Assembly: GCF_016862815.1 (NCBI RefSeq) | Contig: NZ_BONR01000005.1 | Location: 62,001-126,000 of the forward strand | DNA from: Demequina activiva | GTDB lineage: Bacteria; Actinomycetota; Actinomycetes; Actinomycetales; Demequinaceae | Direction: 5' to 3' | Length of the DNA stretch: 64,000 nt | Shown here: piece after piece, positions 26,172 to 35,022 of the stretch | Numbering within the stretch: position 1 is the stretch's first letter | Layout of the letters: every line of letters begins with the position of its first letter | The notes under the pieces: model-generated | Database searches by the model: none | The model's input: only the letters and a program-made list of their open reading frames with translations | What the model was told of the DNA's origin: nothing | Position numbers and translations under genes: made by a program

Positions 26172-27167
26172 GTGGACATCGACGCCTTCTCGCGCTCGCG
26201 CGAGGACCGCTGGCGCAGGCTCGAGGACCTGTCGCGCCGGCGCAGCCTCACCGGCCAGGAGGCTGACGAGCTCACGCGGCTGTACCAGGCGACCTCCGGC
26301 GACCTCTCCGCGCTGCGCTCCGCGGCGCCCGAGCCGGGACTCGTCACCCGCCTGTCGATCACGCTGGCGAACGCCCGCGTGTGGCTCACCGGCGCCCACG
26401 AGGTCTCGACCAGGGGCGTGCGGCAGTACCTGACGCTGGGACTGGCCGCCGCCTTCTACCGCGTGCGCTGGTGGGGCGTCGCCGTGCTGATCGCGGTCGT
26501 CGCGGGCGGTGCGCTGTCCGCGTGGTGGACCGTCACGCATCCCGAGGCGCTGGCGCTGGTGGGCGACGCCGAGACCCGCGCCGCGATCGCCAATGGCGAG
26601 TTCGCGAACTACTACTACGAGTACGACTCGTCGAGCTTCGCGGCATCGGTGTGGACCAACAACGGTCTGATCGCCCTCCAGTGCATCGCTCTGGGCGTCA
26701 CCGGCGTGTACCCCTTGATCCTCCTGTACAACACCGTGATCCAGCTGGGCGTCGCGGCGGCGATCATGGCGGAGGCGGGCCTGCTCGACATCTTCTTCCA
26801 GCTGATCATCCCGCACGGCCTGCTGGAGCTCAGCGCGGTGTTCGTGGCGGCGGGAGCAGGACTGCGCCTGTTCTGGACCATGCTCGTGCCGGGGAGCCGA
26901 CCGCGCGGACGTGCTCTCGCTGAGGAGGGCCGCATCGCCGTGAGCGTCGGCATCGGCCTGGTGGGAGTGCTGTTCCTGTCCGGGCTCATCGAGGGCTTCA
27001 TCACCGGATCAGACCTGCTGTGGCCCGTCAAGATCGCGATCGGCGCTCTCGCGTTCGTCGCGTTCTGGATCTACGTGTTCGTGGTGGGGCGCTACGCGGT
27101 GGCCGCGCAGGTGACGGGCGACACCGATGGCGACTTCGCCACGGACCAGGCGGCGCTCGCGGGCTGA
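26172..27167 (+). CDS. SpoIIM-like (stage II sporulation protein M) membrane protein
   Basis: A 331-residue protein with an N-terminal cytoplasmic helical region (EDRWRRLEDLSRRRSLTGQEADEL-type), then five or six membrane helices. The SpoIIM/DUF95 signature is NNGLIALQCIALGVTGVYP and LIIPHGLLELSAVFVAAGAG. In Bacillus SpoIIM belongs to the peptidoglycan-degrading engulfment machine; in non-sporulating Actinobacteria its role is unknown, though it travels with MoxR and DUF58 genes. GTG start; CATCGT six bases upstream may be a weak -10. Confidence 0.87.
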   Translation: MDIDAFSRSREDRWRRLEDLSRRRSLTGQEADELTRLYQATSGDLSALRSAAPEPGLVTRLSITLANARVWLTGAHEVSTRGVRQYLTLGLAAAFYRVRWWGVAVLIAVVAGGALSAWWTVTHPEALALVGDAETRAAIANGEFANYYYEYDSSSFAASVWTNNGLIALQCIALGVTGVYPLILLYNTVIQLGVAAAIMAEAGLLDIFFQLIIPHGLLELSAVFVAAGAGLRLFWTMLVPGSRPRGRALAEEGRIAVSVGIGLVGVLFLSGLIEGFITGSDLLWPVKIAIGALAFVAFWIYVFVVGRYAVAAQVTGDTDGDFATDQAALAG

Positions 27168-27217
27168 GGCGCGCGTCGCCTCGTGGTCACGCCCCGCCCG
27201 GCCGATGCGCGGTCCGG

Positions 27218-28510
27218 CTACAGGCGCCCGGACGCCTTGAGCGCGAGGTAGCGGTCCGCCAGGGCGGGCGCGAGGTCGTCCGGAAGCGCGGTCAGCACCT
27301 CGGCGCCGAGCTCGCGGACCCGAGCAGCGATCGCGTCGCTCTCGACGGCCGTGCGCGCGGCGGCCGCTGCCGCGTAGTAGTCGTGCGCATCGTCCCGCCC
27401 GGCCTCGAGCGCCGCGAGCTCGGGGTCGTCGACGGACGCGACCACGACGGCGTGCTTGGCGCTGATCGCGGCGACGGTGTCGAGAAGCCCGCCGTCGACC
27501 GCGGACGGATCCAGCGTCGTCAGCAGCACCACGAGCGCGCGCTGCGACAGCCGGCTCTGCACGAGGCGTGCGATCGCGGGCCAGTCGGGCTCGACGAGTG
27601 CGGGCTCCGCGGTGGCGAGCGCGTTCGCGAGCGCCGGCATCACGGCGGGCCCTCCGGTGCCGAGAGCGCGGGCGCGCTCCACGCGATCGAACGCGCTCAC
27701 CTGGACGCGGTCGCCTGCCTTGGTGGCGAGGGCGGTCAGCAGGAGGGTCCCCTCGATCGACGCATCCAGGCGCGGAGCGTCGCCCACGCGGGCCGCGGAC
27801 AGCCGTGACGTGTCGAGCACGATCATGACCCGACGGTCGCGTTCCGGGCGGTACGTCTTGACCATGACGTCCGCGCGACGGGCGGACGCGCGCCAGTCGA
27901 TGGACCGGACGTCGTCCCCGATGACGTACTCGCGCAGCGAGTCGAACTCGGAGCCCGCGCCCTTGAGCTGCACCGCGGTCTGACCGTCGATCTCCCGCAG
28001 CCGCGCCAGCCGTGAGGGCAGGTGCTTGCGTGACGCGAACTCGGGCAGCACCCGCAGCGTCGCGGGAGCCTCGAGGGAGCGCTGGCGACCGGCGAGCCTG
28101 AACGGACCGGTGGTGCGGATGGTGACCAGGTCCGCGTCGCGGTCGCCGCGGCGAGTGGGGAGCATGGGGGTCGACAGCCGGACGGAGTCGCCTGCCCGCA
28201 GCGCGACTCGATGCCGGTTCGCGCTCGCCCCTGCGGACGGCTGCCATGCGTCGCGCACGGTCGCGCGCACGCGCCGACCGCCGGTGTTGACGACGTCGAG
28301 CGTGGTCGCGGTGCGCTCGGTCAGACGCACCGATCCGGGAACGGTGCGGCGCACGCCCAGCACGCGCGGGCGCGGGGCGAGCAGCGCGTCGAGTCCGGCG
28401 AGAGCGAGAGCGCCGAGCAGCCACAGCCAGGCGAAGGTGCGATCCTGCGCCCAGGCCGCGGGGATGGTCCCCACGGCGACCAGGGCGACGGTCCAGCCGG
28501 TGATGTACAT
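27218..28510 (-). CDS. DUF58 domain protein (MoxR partner)
   Basis: A 430-residue protein. Two membrane helices lie in the first 50 residues. The DUF58 core has SEFDSLREYVIGDDVRSIDWRASAR, followed by a VWA-like part with VMIVLDTSR that could bind a metal through a MIDAS-like site. DUF58 proteins are the usual partners of MoxR ATPases, which are thought to load or remodel them. Three bases separate it from the MoxR gene, so it is the last gene of a five-gene operon. Confidence 0.9.
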   Translation of the reverse strand: MYITGWTVALVAVGTIPAAWAQDRTFAWLWLLGALALAGLDALLAPRPRVLGVRRTVPGSVRLTERTATTLDVVNTGGRRVRATVRDAWQPSAGASANRHRVALRAGDSVRLSTPMLPTRRGDRDADLVTIRTTGPFRLAGRQRSLEAPATLRVLPEFASRKHLPSRLARLREIDGQTAVQLKGAGSEFDSLREYVIGDDVRSIDWRASARRADVMVKTYRPERDRRVMIVLDTSRLSAARVGDAPRLDASIEGTLLLTALATKAGDRVQVSAFDRVERARALGTGGPAVMPALANALATAEPALVEPDWPAIARLVQSRLSQRALVVLLTTLDPSAVDGGLLDTVAAISAKHAVVVASVDDPELAALEAGRDDAHDYYAAAAAARTAVESDAIAARVRELGAEVLTALPDDLAPALADRYLALKASGRL

Positions 28511-28513
28511 GGC

Positions 28514-29599
28514 TCAGCGCGGCACGGGCACGGAGGCCAGCACGGACTGCAGCACGGCGGCGCTGGTGACGCCCTCGAGCTCGGCCTCCGCGCGCATCTG
28601 GATGCGGTGCCCCAGCGTCCACTCGGCGAGCGCCTTGACGTCGTCGGGGGTGACGAACGTGCCTCCACGCATCCACGCCCACGCGCGCGCGGTGCTCAGC
28701 AGCGCGGTGGCGCCTCGCGGAGACGCTCCGAGGGCCACCGACGGCGCCTCGCGGGTCGCGCGGCACAGATCGACCACGTACTGCGCGACCTCGCGGGAGA
28801 CCGCGACGCGTGCGACGGCCTCCCGGCCCGCGTCGAGGTCCGCGAGCGACGCGACTGCGGACACCCCGGCGGCGTCGAGGTTGCGCGCGTCGAATCCCGC
28901 CGCGTGACGCAGCAGCACGTCGGTCTCCGCGTCACGCGCAGGGAGCGGGACGGGCAGCTTCATCAGGAAGCGGTCCACCTGCGCCTCCGGCAGGGGATAG
29001 GTGCCCTCGTACTCGACGGGGTTCTGGGTGGCGATGACCATGAACGGCTCGGGAAGCGCCTTGGCCTCGCCGTCGACGGTCACCTGACGCTCCTCCATCG
29101 CCTCCAGCAGGGCCGACTGCGTCTTGGGGGGCGTGCGGTTGATCTCGTCCGCGAGGAGGAGGTTGGTGAAGACCGGCCCCTCGCGGAACGAGAACGCGGC
29201 GCTGCGGGCGTCGTAGACGAGCGAGCCGGTGACGTCGCCTGGCATGAGGTCAGGCGTGAACTGCACGCGGCTGAAGTCCAGGCTCACGGTGTGCGACAGC
29301 GTGCGCACCAGCAGCGTCTTCGCGACGCCAGGCACGCCCTCGAGCAGCACGTGCCCGCGGCACAGGAGCGCGATCACGAGGCCGGTGACGATCTGGTCCT
29401 GGCCCACCACGGCCTTGCCCACCTCGGCGCGCAGTGCGCTGAGCGAGGCGCGCGCATCGGCCGCGTCGTCCGAGGGTGCGCTCGGCTCCTCGCCCTCGGC
29501 CTGAGCGACGGTGGGTGCCACGGCGCCGGCCGATGCGTCCTCGGGGGGCGTCTCGGCCTCGTCAGGCGCGGTGACAGGGTTCTCAGGGGTCTCGGTCAC
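28514..29599 (-). CDS. MoxR-family AAA+ ATPase
   Basis: A 361-residue protein. An acidic Pro/Ala-rich leader of about 45 residues precedes the AAA+ domain. Walker A is GVPGVAKTLLV near residue 88, Walker B LLLADEINRTPPKTQSALLEAMEE, and sensor IATQNPVEYEGTYPLPEAQVDRFL follows the MoxR pattern. It probably acts as a chaperone that activates the DUF58 protein encoded downstream. The GTG start overlaps the stop of the upstream gene (GTGA). An in-frame reading far upstream is another frame of the neighbouring gene. Confidence 0.93.
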   Translation of the reverse strand: MTETPENPVTAPDEAETPPEDASAGAVAPTVAQAEGEEPSAPSDDAADARASLSALRAEVGKAVVGQDQIVTGLVIALLCRGHVLLEGVPGVAKTLLVRTLSHTVSLDFSRVQFTPDLMPGDVTGSLVYDARSAAFSFREGPVFTNLLLADEINRTPPKTQSALLEAMEERQVTVDGEAKALPEPFMVIATQNPVEYEGTYPLPEAQVDRFLMKLPVPLPARDAETDVLLRHAAGFDARNLDAAGVSAVASLADLDAGREAVARVAVSREVAQYVVDLCRATREAPSVALGASPRGATALLSTARAWAWMRGGTFVTPDDVKALAEWTLGHRIQMRAEAELEGVTSAAVLQSVLASVPVPR

Positions 29600-30801
29600 G
29601 GTCGGTGAACCTCGCTTTCCAGGGTGTCGAGCTCGTCGATGACGGACATGAACGCGGCGTCGCCCGCAGGGGCGTCGCCGTACAGGATGCGGTGAACGTC
29701 GCGCGGGTCCCTCTGGGCCGCGCGGGCGACAGCGCTCACGAGAGCCTCGGAGCCCGCTGAGCGCGGCACCCCCAGGCGCCGTCCCATGCGCATCGCGGCG
29801 CGGGCGCGCATCGCTGCCGCCGCGCGTCCGCTCGCCTGTGCGCGGCGGTAGAGGCGGGCGCGCCCGCGGGTGGCCTCGGAGGCGCGCACCTCGACGGGCA
29901 GGGGCTCTCGCACCAGGCGCCCGAAGCGTCGCGCCCGCCACAGCGCCGCCACCGCGACCGTCATGCCCAGCATGAACATCACCGGGCCGAACGCGGGCGG
30001 CAGGAAGTCGGGGTTCGCCACGAGCTCCGAGGGTGGCGCCGCGCCGTCGTCGCCGGAGCCGCTCCACGTGAGAGTGCTCGGATCGAATGGGTCGCCCACG
30101 TACCAGATCACGGTCGGGTGGCGTCCGAGCATCCGCAGTCCCAGGGCGGCGTGGCCGCGCTCGTCGAGGTGCTCGTTGGTGATCGTGGGCCACGACGCCA
30201 GGACGGCGATGCGTCGCTCGCCCTGGTCGATGACCGCGTAGGCGGCCTCGCCGTCGCCGTTCTCGAAGCAGGTCTCGGCCGTCGAGCGGGCGCCCGCGAT
30301 GACGGCCTCCTCGAGCTGCTGGACCTCGCCCGCGGCCTGCGCATCGGGATCAGAGCACTGCGCGGGAACGATCTCCTGGTCGAGCGACCAGGTCACCCTG
30401 AGCCCCGTGTCCAGGTCGTCGAGCAGCTCCTGCGAGGGGCGGACCAGCACGAGGTCACCCGGATACTCGGCGATCGAGTCCCGCTGATAGTCCGCGAGGA
30501 ACGTGGAGTCCGCGATCACCAGCGTGGAGGTGGCCGGGCTGGTGACGCGCGCCCCTGCGAGGGTGTCGCTCTGGCGCACGTCGACGCCCTGCGCCCTGAG
30601 GATCTGCGCGATCGCCCGCGTGCCGTCCTCGGACGCGTTGCCGGTCGACAGCGTCACGTAGTCCTCGGGCCGCGACGTCCACACCAGCGTCGCGATGAGA
30701 GCCACGAACAGCACCGCGGCGACGATGGCCAGCGGGCGTCGGCGTGCGCTCGCGACCACCCCTGGCCCCTGGGTCGCGTGGTGGAGCTCCGTGGTGCTCA
30801 C
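29596..30801 (-). CDS. DUF4350 domain membrane protein
   Basis: A 401-residue protein with one membrane helix near residues 25-45. An extracytoplasmic DUF4350 region follows, with GTRAIAQILRAQGVDVR and STLVIADSTFLADY, resembling the ThuA/GATase-like fold of such proteins. A second helix lies near residue 275 and a basic Arg/Ala-rich cytoplasmic tail ends the protein. It sits between DUF4129 and MoxR genes and overlaps both by four bases, so it is likely part of one membrane complex with them. No enzymatic role can be assigned. Confidence 0.82.
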   Translation of the reverse strand: MSTTELHHATQGPGVVASARRRPLAIVAAVLFVALIATLVWTSRPEDYVTLSTGNASEDGTRAIAQILRAQGVDVRQSDTLAGARVTSPATSTLVIADSTFLADYQRDSIAEYPGDLVLVRPSQELLDDLDTGLRVTWSLDQEIVPAQCSDPDAQAAGEVQQLEEAVIAGARSTAETCFENGDGEAAYAVIDQGERRIAVLASWPTITNEHLDERGHAALGLRMLGRHPTVIWYVGDPFDPSTLTWSGSGDDGAAPPSELVANPDFLPPAFGPVMFMLGMTVAVAALWRARRFGRLVREPLPVEVRASEATRGRARLYRRAQASGRAAAAMRARAAMRMGRRLGVPRSAGSEALVSAVARAAQRDPRDVHRILYGDAPAGDAAFMSVIDELDTLESEVHRP

Positions 30802-31427
30802 GACGGTGCCGCCTCGGTGCGCCGGTACGACTCGACCGCGGTGAAGGTCGCCTCCGCGTGGCGCGCCTGCGCCTCGCTCAGGCCACCGGCGCCGTAGCGG
30901 GCGCGGTCGAACGCATCGGCGTCCATGGAGATCTCCGCGCGGGCGCGCGGCACCGCGTCGCCCACGCGCAGCGCCGCCTCGTGAGCCGTGACGCCGGGAG
31001 AGTCGAGGATCGCGCCGCGCTCGAGCTCGAGCCGCACCGCCGCGCGGAACCACTCCACGACGGCGAGATCCCAGTCGCCGCGGGACTGCGCGTCGCGTGC
31101 GCTGTCCCGGATCTGTCGCCACGGGCGGGAGTCGTCGTCGAACACGGCGCCCGCGCTGGCGCCCTGGCGCGACCGCCGCAGCGGCCCCAGGACCAGCCAG
31201 GTGATGAGCGCGAGCGCGGCCGCCACGATGAGTCCCACGACTAGCGCGCCGGGGATGCCGAGCGAGCCGCCCGCGTCACCGATGCGGTCGAACAGGTCGC
31301 CCAGCCAGTCCCACAGGGCGTCGAGCGAGAAGCCCGAGCCCTCGCGGTACTCAGGCTTGGCGAGCTCGTCGACCGCCCACTCGCGGGCCGTGTCGGCATC
31401 GGGGTCGACCGGGACGTCCAGGAGCAT
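30798..31427 (-). CDS. DUF4129 domain membrane protein
   Basis: A 209-residue protein with one central membrane helix (about residues 62-84) and a C-terminal cytoplasmic DUF4129 region (WDLAVVEWFRAAVRLELERG, then TAHEAALRVG). In many bacteria DUF4129 is fused to transglutaminase-like proteins in MoxR/DUF58 operons. Here it is a separate short gene that overlaps the DUF4350 gene by four bases. Role unknown; it is probably a structural part of the operon's membrane complex. Confidence 0.82.
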   Translation of the reverse strand: MLLDVPVDPDADTAREWAVDELAKPEYREGSGFSLDALWDWLGDLFDRIGDAGGSLGIPGALVVGLIVAAALALITWLVLGPLRRSRQGASAGAVFDDDSRPWRQIRDSARDAQSRGDWDLAVVEWFRAAVRLELERGAILDSPGVTAHEAALRVGDAVPRARAEISMDADAFDRARYGAGGLSEAQARHAEATFTAVESYRRTEAAPS

Positions 31428-31431
31428 CGGC

Positions 31432-32580
31432 TCAGCGCCCGGCCGCCGCGGCCGCGCGGGCCTCCGCCGCTCGCGCGAGGTCGAGGTCGAAGCCCTCGTG
31501 GCGCATCCTCATGTCCGTGTACAGCAGCGCGAACACGGATCCCATGTACGAGTACAGCAGCACGGAGGAGACCAGGAACGTGATGCCGTACGCCACGAAG
31601 TAGGTGACCGCCAGCACCGCCATGTTGTCGGGGGCCACGAACAGCGCCGCGAGCGAGGCGATCTGGCCTGCCTGCTGGAGCACCCCCACCACCACGTTGA
31701 TGAGCAGCGCGGTCACGAACACGATCAGCACGGTCCACCAGAACCTGCCCTTGAGCAGCCGCACCGTGCGCTTGATCGCGGCGATGGCGCCCAGCCCCTC
31801 GAGCACCACCATGGCGCGGGCGATGCCCTGAAGGATGGTCACGACCAGCCCCGCCGGCAGCAGCAGCACGAAGGCGAGCAGCACCGTGAGCACGATGGTC
31901 GCGCCGGTCGAGTCCCCGGCGGCGAGCCCCAGCAGCAGCGGCAGGGCGACGACGACGATCAGCGCCACGTACACCACGGTGCTCGCGATGTAGAGCACGA
32001 GGAGCGAGCCCAGCCTGCGCCGCATCTGCGTCCATGCCGTCCCCAGGCCGATGCGCTCGCCCAGCACCGCCCTCGCGACGCCTGGCGCGACGATCGAGCT
32101 CGAGAGCACGTCCGCGAGGAGCGTGGCGACCAGCGCGAGCACGAGCATCGCGACGGTCTGGCCGTTGATGCCGGACACCGAGGGGGTGGAGTCCAGCAGA
32201 CCCAGCTGGGGGTCGGTGAAGAGCAGCCATGTGGCGGTCACGGAGATCAGGCCCGCGACGAGCGCGAACAGCAGCGGCCCTCCCAGGACCACCGCGCGAT
32301 TGAAGCGCATCGCCTTGAACGGCACGGCGAGGAAGTCGCCGAACGTGAGCGGGCGCAGCGGGATGATGCCTGGCTGCCACGAACGGTAGGTGGGCGCTGG
32401 CGCGGGAGGCGCATGCGGGTGCGACGCGGGCGTCCCCTGTCCGCCCGGACCGGGCGGTGGCGGCGTGGCCGGTGCGCTCCAGCCCTGCGCGGTGGGCGAG
32501 TCGTGCGCGGAGGGCGGCGTCCAGCCCGCGTCCGGCTGCGGCGGGGCGTCTGCGGCCCCGCGTGACGTGCTGTCGCTCAC
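31432..32580 (-). CDS. Polytopic membrane protein, first gene of the MoxR operon
   Basis: A 382-residue protein. The first 75 residues are Pro/Gly/Ala-rich and probably disordered. About six hydrophobic helices follow, with the conserved-looking IIPLRPLTFGDFLAVPFKAM before the first and ALLYTDMRMRHEGFDLDL after the last. That C-terminal pattern matches the glycerophosphoryl diester phosphodiesterase membrane-domain family of proteins, which have no known activity. The GTG start follows AGGAGG. It is divergent from mtrA, with 97 bases between. Confidence 0.78.
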   Translation of the reverse strand: MSDSTSRGAADAPPQPDAGWTPPSAHDSPTAQGWSAPATPPPPGPGGQGTPASHPHAPPAPAPTYRSWQPGIIPLRPLTFGDFLAVPFKAMRFNRAVVLGGPLLFALVAGLISVTATWLLFTDPQLGLLDSTPSVSGINGQTVAMLVLALVATLLADVLSSSIVAPGVARAVLGERIGLGTAWTQMRRRLGSLLVLYIASTVVYVALIVVVALPLLLGLAAGDSTGATIVLTVLLAFVLLLPAGLVVTILQGIARAMVVLEGLGAIAAIKRTVRLLKGRFWWTVLIVFVTALLINVVVGVLQQAGQIASLAALFVAPDNMAVLAVTYFVAYGITFLVSSVLLYSYMGSVFALLYTDMRMRHEGFDLDLARAAEARAAAAAGR

Positions 32581-32665
32581 TGCACCTCCTGGTCGACTCG
32601 GCCCATCCTGCCATGACTGCTCGGACCGCAGCGGCGGTGCGCGCCGTGCGGGAGCGGGCCCGTGG

Positions 32666-32671
32666 CAAGAT
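32666..32671 (+). promoter_or_regulatory. Possible -10 element of mtrA (leaderless)
   Basis: CAAGAT ends six bases before the mtrA ATG, the same spacing as at other leaderless starts here. The first base departs from TANNNT, so this is a weak call. Confidence 0.3.
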
Positions 32672-32677
32672 GGCTCC

Positions 32678-33361
32678 ATGACGGCACGCATCCTGGTGGT
32701 CGACGATGATCCTGCTGTCGCGGAGATGACCGGAATCGTCCTGCGCGGCGACGGCTTCGAGCCGGTCTTCTGCGACCACGGCGACCACGCCCTGGCGGCG
32801 TTTCGCGAGCAGGCTCCCGACGTGATCCTGCTCGACCTCATGCTGCCAGGCAAGAGCGGCATCGACATCTGCCGCGAGATCCGCGCCGAGTCCGGCGTGC
32901 CGATCATCATGCTGACCGCGAAGTCCGACACCGTCGACGTGGTGCTGGGCCTCGAGTCCGGTGCCGACGACTACATCCCCAAGCCCTTCAAGCCGCGCGA
33001 GCTCATCGCTCGCGTGCGTGCTCGGCTGCGCCGCAACGACAACGCCGTGCCGGCCGTCGTGCGCATCGGAGACCTGGAGATCGATGTGACAGGTCACCGG
33101 GTGACGCGCGGAGGCGAGGTGATCCCGCTCACGCCGCTGGAGTTCGACGTGCTCGTCACCCTGGCCAGGGCGCCCGGCCAGGTGTTCACGCGCGAGGTGC
33201 TGCTCGAGGACGTCTGGGGCTACCGCCACGCGGCGGACACCCGCCTGGTCAACGTCCACATCCAGCGCTTGCGCGCCAAGGTCGAGCGCGACCCGGAGAA
33301 CCCCGAGATCATCCAGACGGTGCGCGGCGTGGGCTACAAGGCGGGCTCGCACGAGCCGTGA
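32678..33361 (+). CDS. mtrA: Response regulator MtrA
   Basis: A 227-residue OmpR-family regulator. The receiver has Asp9-Asp11 and the phosphoacceptor Asp53 in VILLDLMLPGKSG; the output winged helix contains LTPLEFDVLVTLARAPGQVFTRE and VNVHIQRLRAKVE. Sequence and the mtrA-mtrB-lpqB gene order identify it. MtrA governs cell-wall hydrolases, division and replication genes in Actinobacteria. Its stop overlaps the mtrB start (GTGA). GTNAC-type boxes elsewhere in this window are candidate targets. Confidence 0.97.
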   Translation: MTARILVVDDDPAVAEMTGIVLRGDGFEPVFCDHGDHALAAFREQAPDVILLDLMLPGKSGIDICREIRAESGVPIIMLTAKSDTVDVVLGLESGADDYIPKPFKPRELIARVRARLRRNDNAVPAVVRIGDLEIDVTGHRVTRGGEVIPLTPLEFDVLVTLARAPGQVFTREVLLEDVWGYRHAADTRLVNVHIQRLRAKVERDPENPEIIQTVRGVGYKAGSHEP

Positions 33362-35022
33362 GGATGACGGCGCGGTCCGTGGGCGCCGCCGTGGTGGCGC
33401 CGCTGCGCACTGCGGTGCGGCGATGGACCCGATCGATGTCGCTGCGCGTGGTGGTCTCCACGCTCGTGGTGGGCATCGGGACCGTGGTGCTGCTGGGCGC
33501 GTACGTCACCACTGACATCCGCGACGGGCTGGTCGACGACCGCGTGGAGACCGTCCTGGCGGAGAGCGCCCGCGACGCCGCGACCGCGCAGGAGCGCGCG
33601 GACACGTCGACGGCGGCGAACCCGGCGGATCTGCAGCAGTTCGTCTACGACCTGCAGCTCGAGCTGCGTGCGCTGGGCGGGCAGAGCCGTGGGCTGGTGA
33701 TGCTGCGCAGCCCCGACAACACCTCGGCCGTGCCGCTCACCATCGGTGAGTCGACCACGGACCTGCGCTTCGTGGTGTCCGCCGCGATGCGCGAGGCCGT
33801 CGAGGAGGGCGTCACGCAGCCGTGGCAGTTCGTGAGCCTGCCGGGGACCGACGACCCGGGCGTAGTGGTGGGCAGCCCGCTCGAGATCCCGGTCGCGGGG
33901 CCCTTCGAGCTGTACTTCGTGTATTCGCTCGCGAACGAGGCCGCCACGCTGTCGCTGATCCAGCAGGTGCTGGCGATCGGCGCGGTGGTGCTGGTGGCGC
34001 TGGTGGTGGCGATGACCTGGTTCGTCACCCTGCAGGCGGTCCGCCCGGTGCGGCAGGCGGCGCGGGTCGCATCGCGGTTGGCGGAGGGCCGCCTGAGCGA
34101 GCGGATGACGGTGCGCGGCCACGACGAGATGGCCACCCTGGCGCAGACCTTCAACGAGATGGCGGAGTCGCTCCAGCGGCAGATCACGCGCATGGAGGAC
34201 CTGTCGCGCCTGCAGCGCAGGTTCGTCTCCGACGTCTCGCACGAGCTGCGGACGCCGCTGACCACGATCCGCATGGCGTCGGACGTGCTCCACGATGCGC
34301 GCGCAGACTTTCCCCCTCACGTGTCTCGCTCCGCGGAGCTGCTGAGCACGCAGCTCGACCGCTTCGAGGCGCTGCTGAGCGATCTGCTGGAGATCTCCCG
34401 CATCGATGCGGGCGCCGCGCAGCTCGAGTTCGAGGAGGTGGACCTCGCCGATGTGGTGCGCGACGAGGTCGAGGCGGTCGCTCCTATCGCTCAGGACATG
34501 GGCGTCGAGCTGCGGCTGCACATCGGGCCCGGCGCCCACACCGCGTCGATCGACAGGCCGCGGGTGGGGCGCATCGTGCGCAACCTCCTGTCCAACGCCA
34601 TCGAGCACTGCCAGGACCGGCCCGTCGACATCGCGGTCGCCGCGAACCGGCGCGGCGTGGCCGTGGTGGTGCGCGACTACGGACTCGGCCTGACCCCTCA
34701 CCAGATGGAACGGGTCTTCGACCGCTTCTGGCGAGCGGACTCCGCGCGGGCGCGCACCATGGGCGGCACGGGCCTGGGCCTGTCGATCGCCCGTGAGGAC
34801 GCCATGCTTCACGACGGCACGCTCGAGGCGTGGGGCTCCCCCGGCCAGGGCGCGAGCTTCCGGCTGCTGCTGCCGCGAACGTCGGAGGGACTCGGCAAGA
34901 ACTCGCCGCTCAAGCTGGTGCTGCGGGAGCGCGAGTTCGCCGATGTCGGACCGCAGGTCGCGCTCGCGGTGCCGACGCTTCCGCGCAGCGGGCGCGAGCA
35001 GGATGCCGAGGTGGCGCCATGA
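33358..35022 (+). CDS. mtrB: Sensor histidine kinase MtrB
   Basis: A 554-residue kinase. Two membrane helices (about 34-56 and 200-225) flank an extracellular sensor of about 145 residues. HAMP, HisKA with His295 in SDVSHELRTPLTT, and a HATPase domain with NLLSNAIEHC and GTGLGLSIARED follow. MtrB localises to septa in mycobacteria and phosphorylates MtrA. The GTG start overlaps mtrA and the TGA overlaps lpqB, so all three genes are translationally coupled. Confidence 0.96.
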   Translation: MRMTARSVGAAVVAPLRTAVRRWTRSMSLRVVVSTLVVGIGTVVLLGAYVTTDIRDGLVDDRVETVLAESARDAATAQERADTSTAANPADLQQFVYDLQLELRALGGQSRGLVMLRSPDNTSAVPLTIGESTTDLRFVVSAAMREAVEEGVTQPWQFVSLPGTDDPGVVVGSPLEIPVAGPFELYFVYSLANEAATLSLIQQVLAIGAVVLVALVVAMTWFVTLQAVRPVRQAARVASRLAEGRLSERMTVRGHDEMATLAQTFNEMAESLQRQITRMEDLSRLQRRFVSDVSHELRTPLTTIRMASDVLHDARADFPPHVSRSAELLSTQLDRFEALLSDLLEISRIDAGAAQLEFEEVDLADVVRDEVEAVAPIAQDMGVELRLHIGPGAHTASIDRPRVGRIVRNLLSNAIEHCQDRPVDIAVAANRRGVAVVVRDYGLGLTPHQMERVFDRFWRADSARARTMGGTGLGLSIAREDAMLHDGTLEAWGSPGQGASFRLLLPRTSEGLGKNSPLKLVLREREFADVGPQVALAVPTLPRSGREQDAEVAP

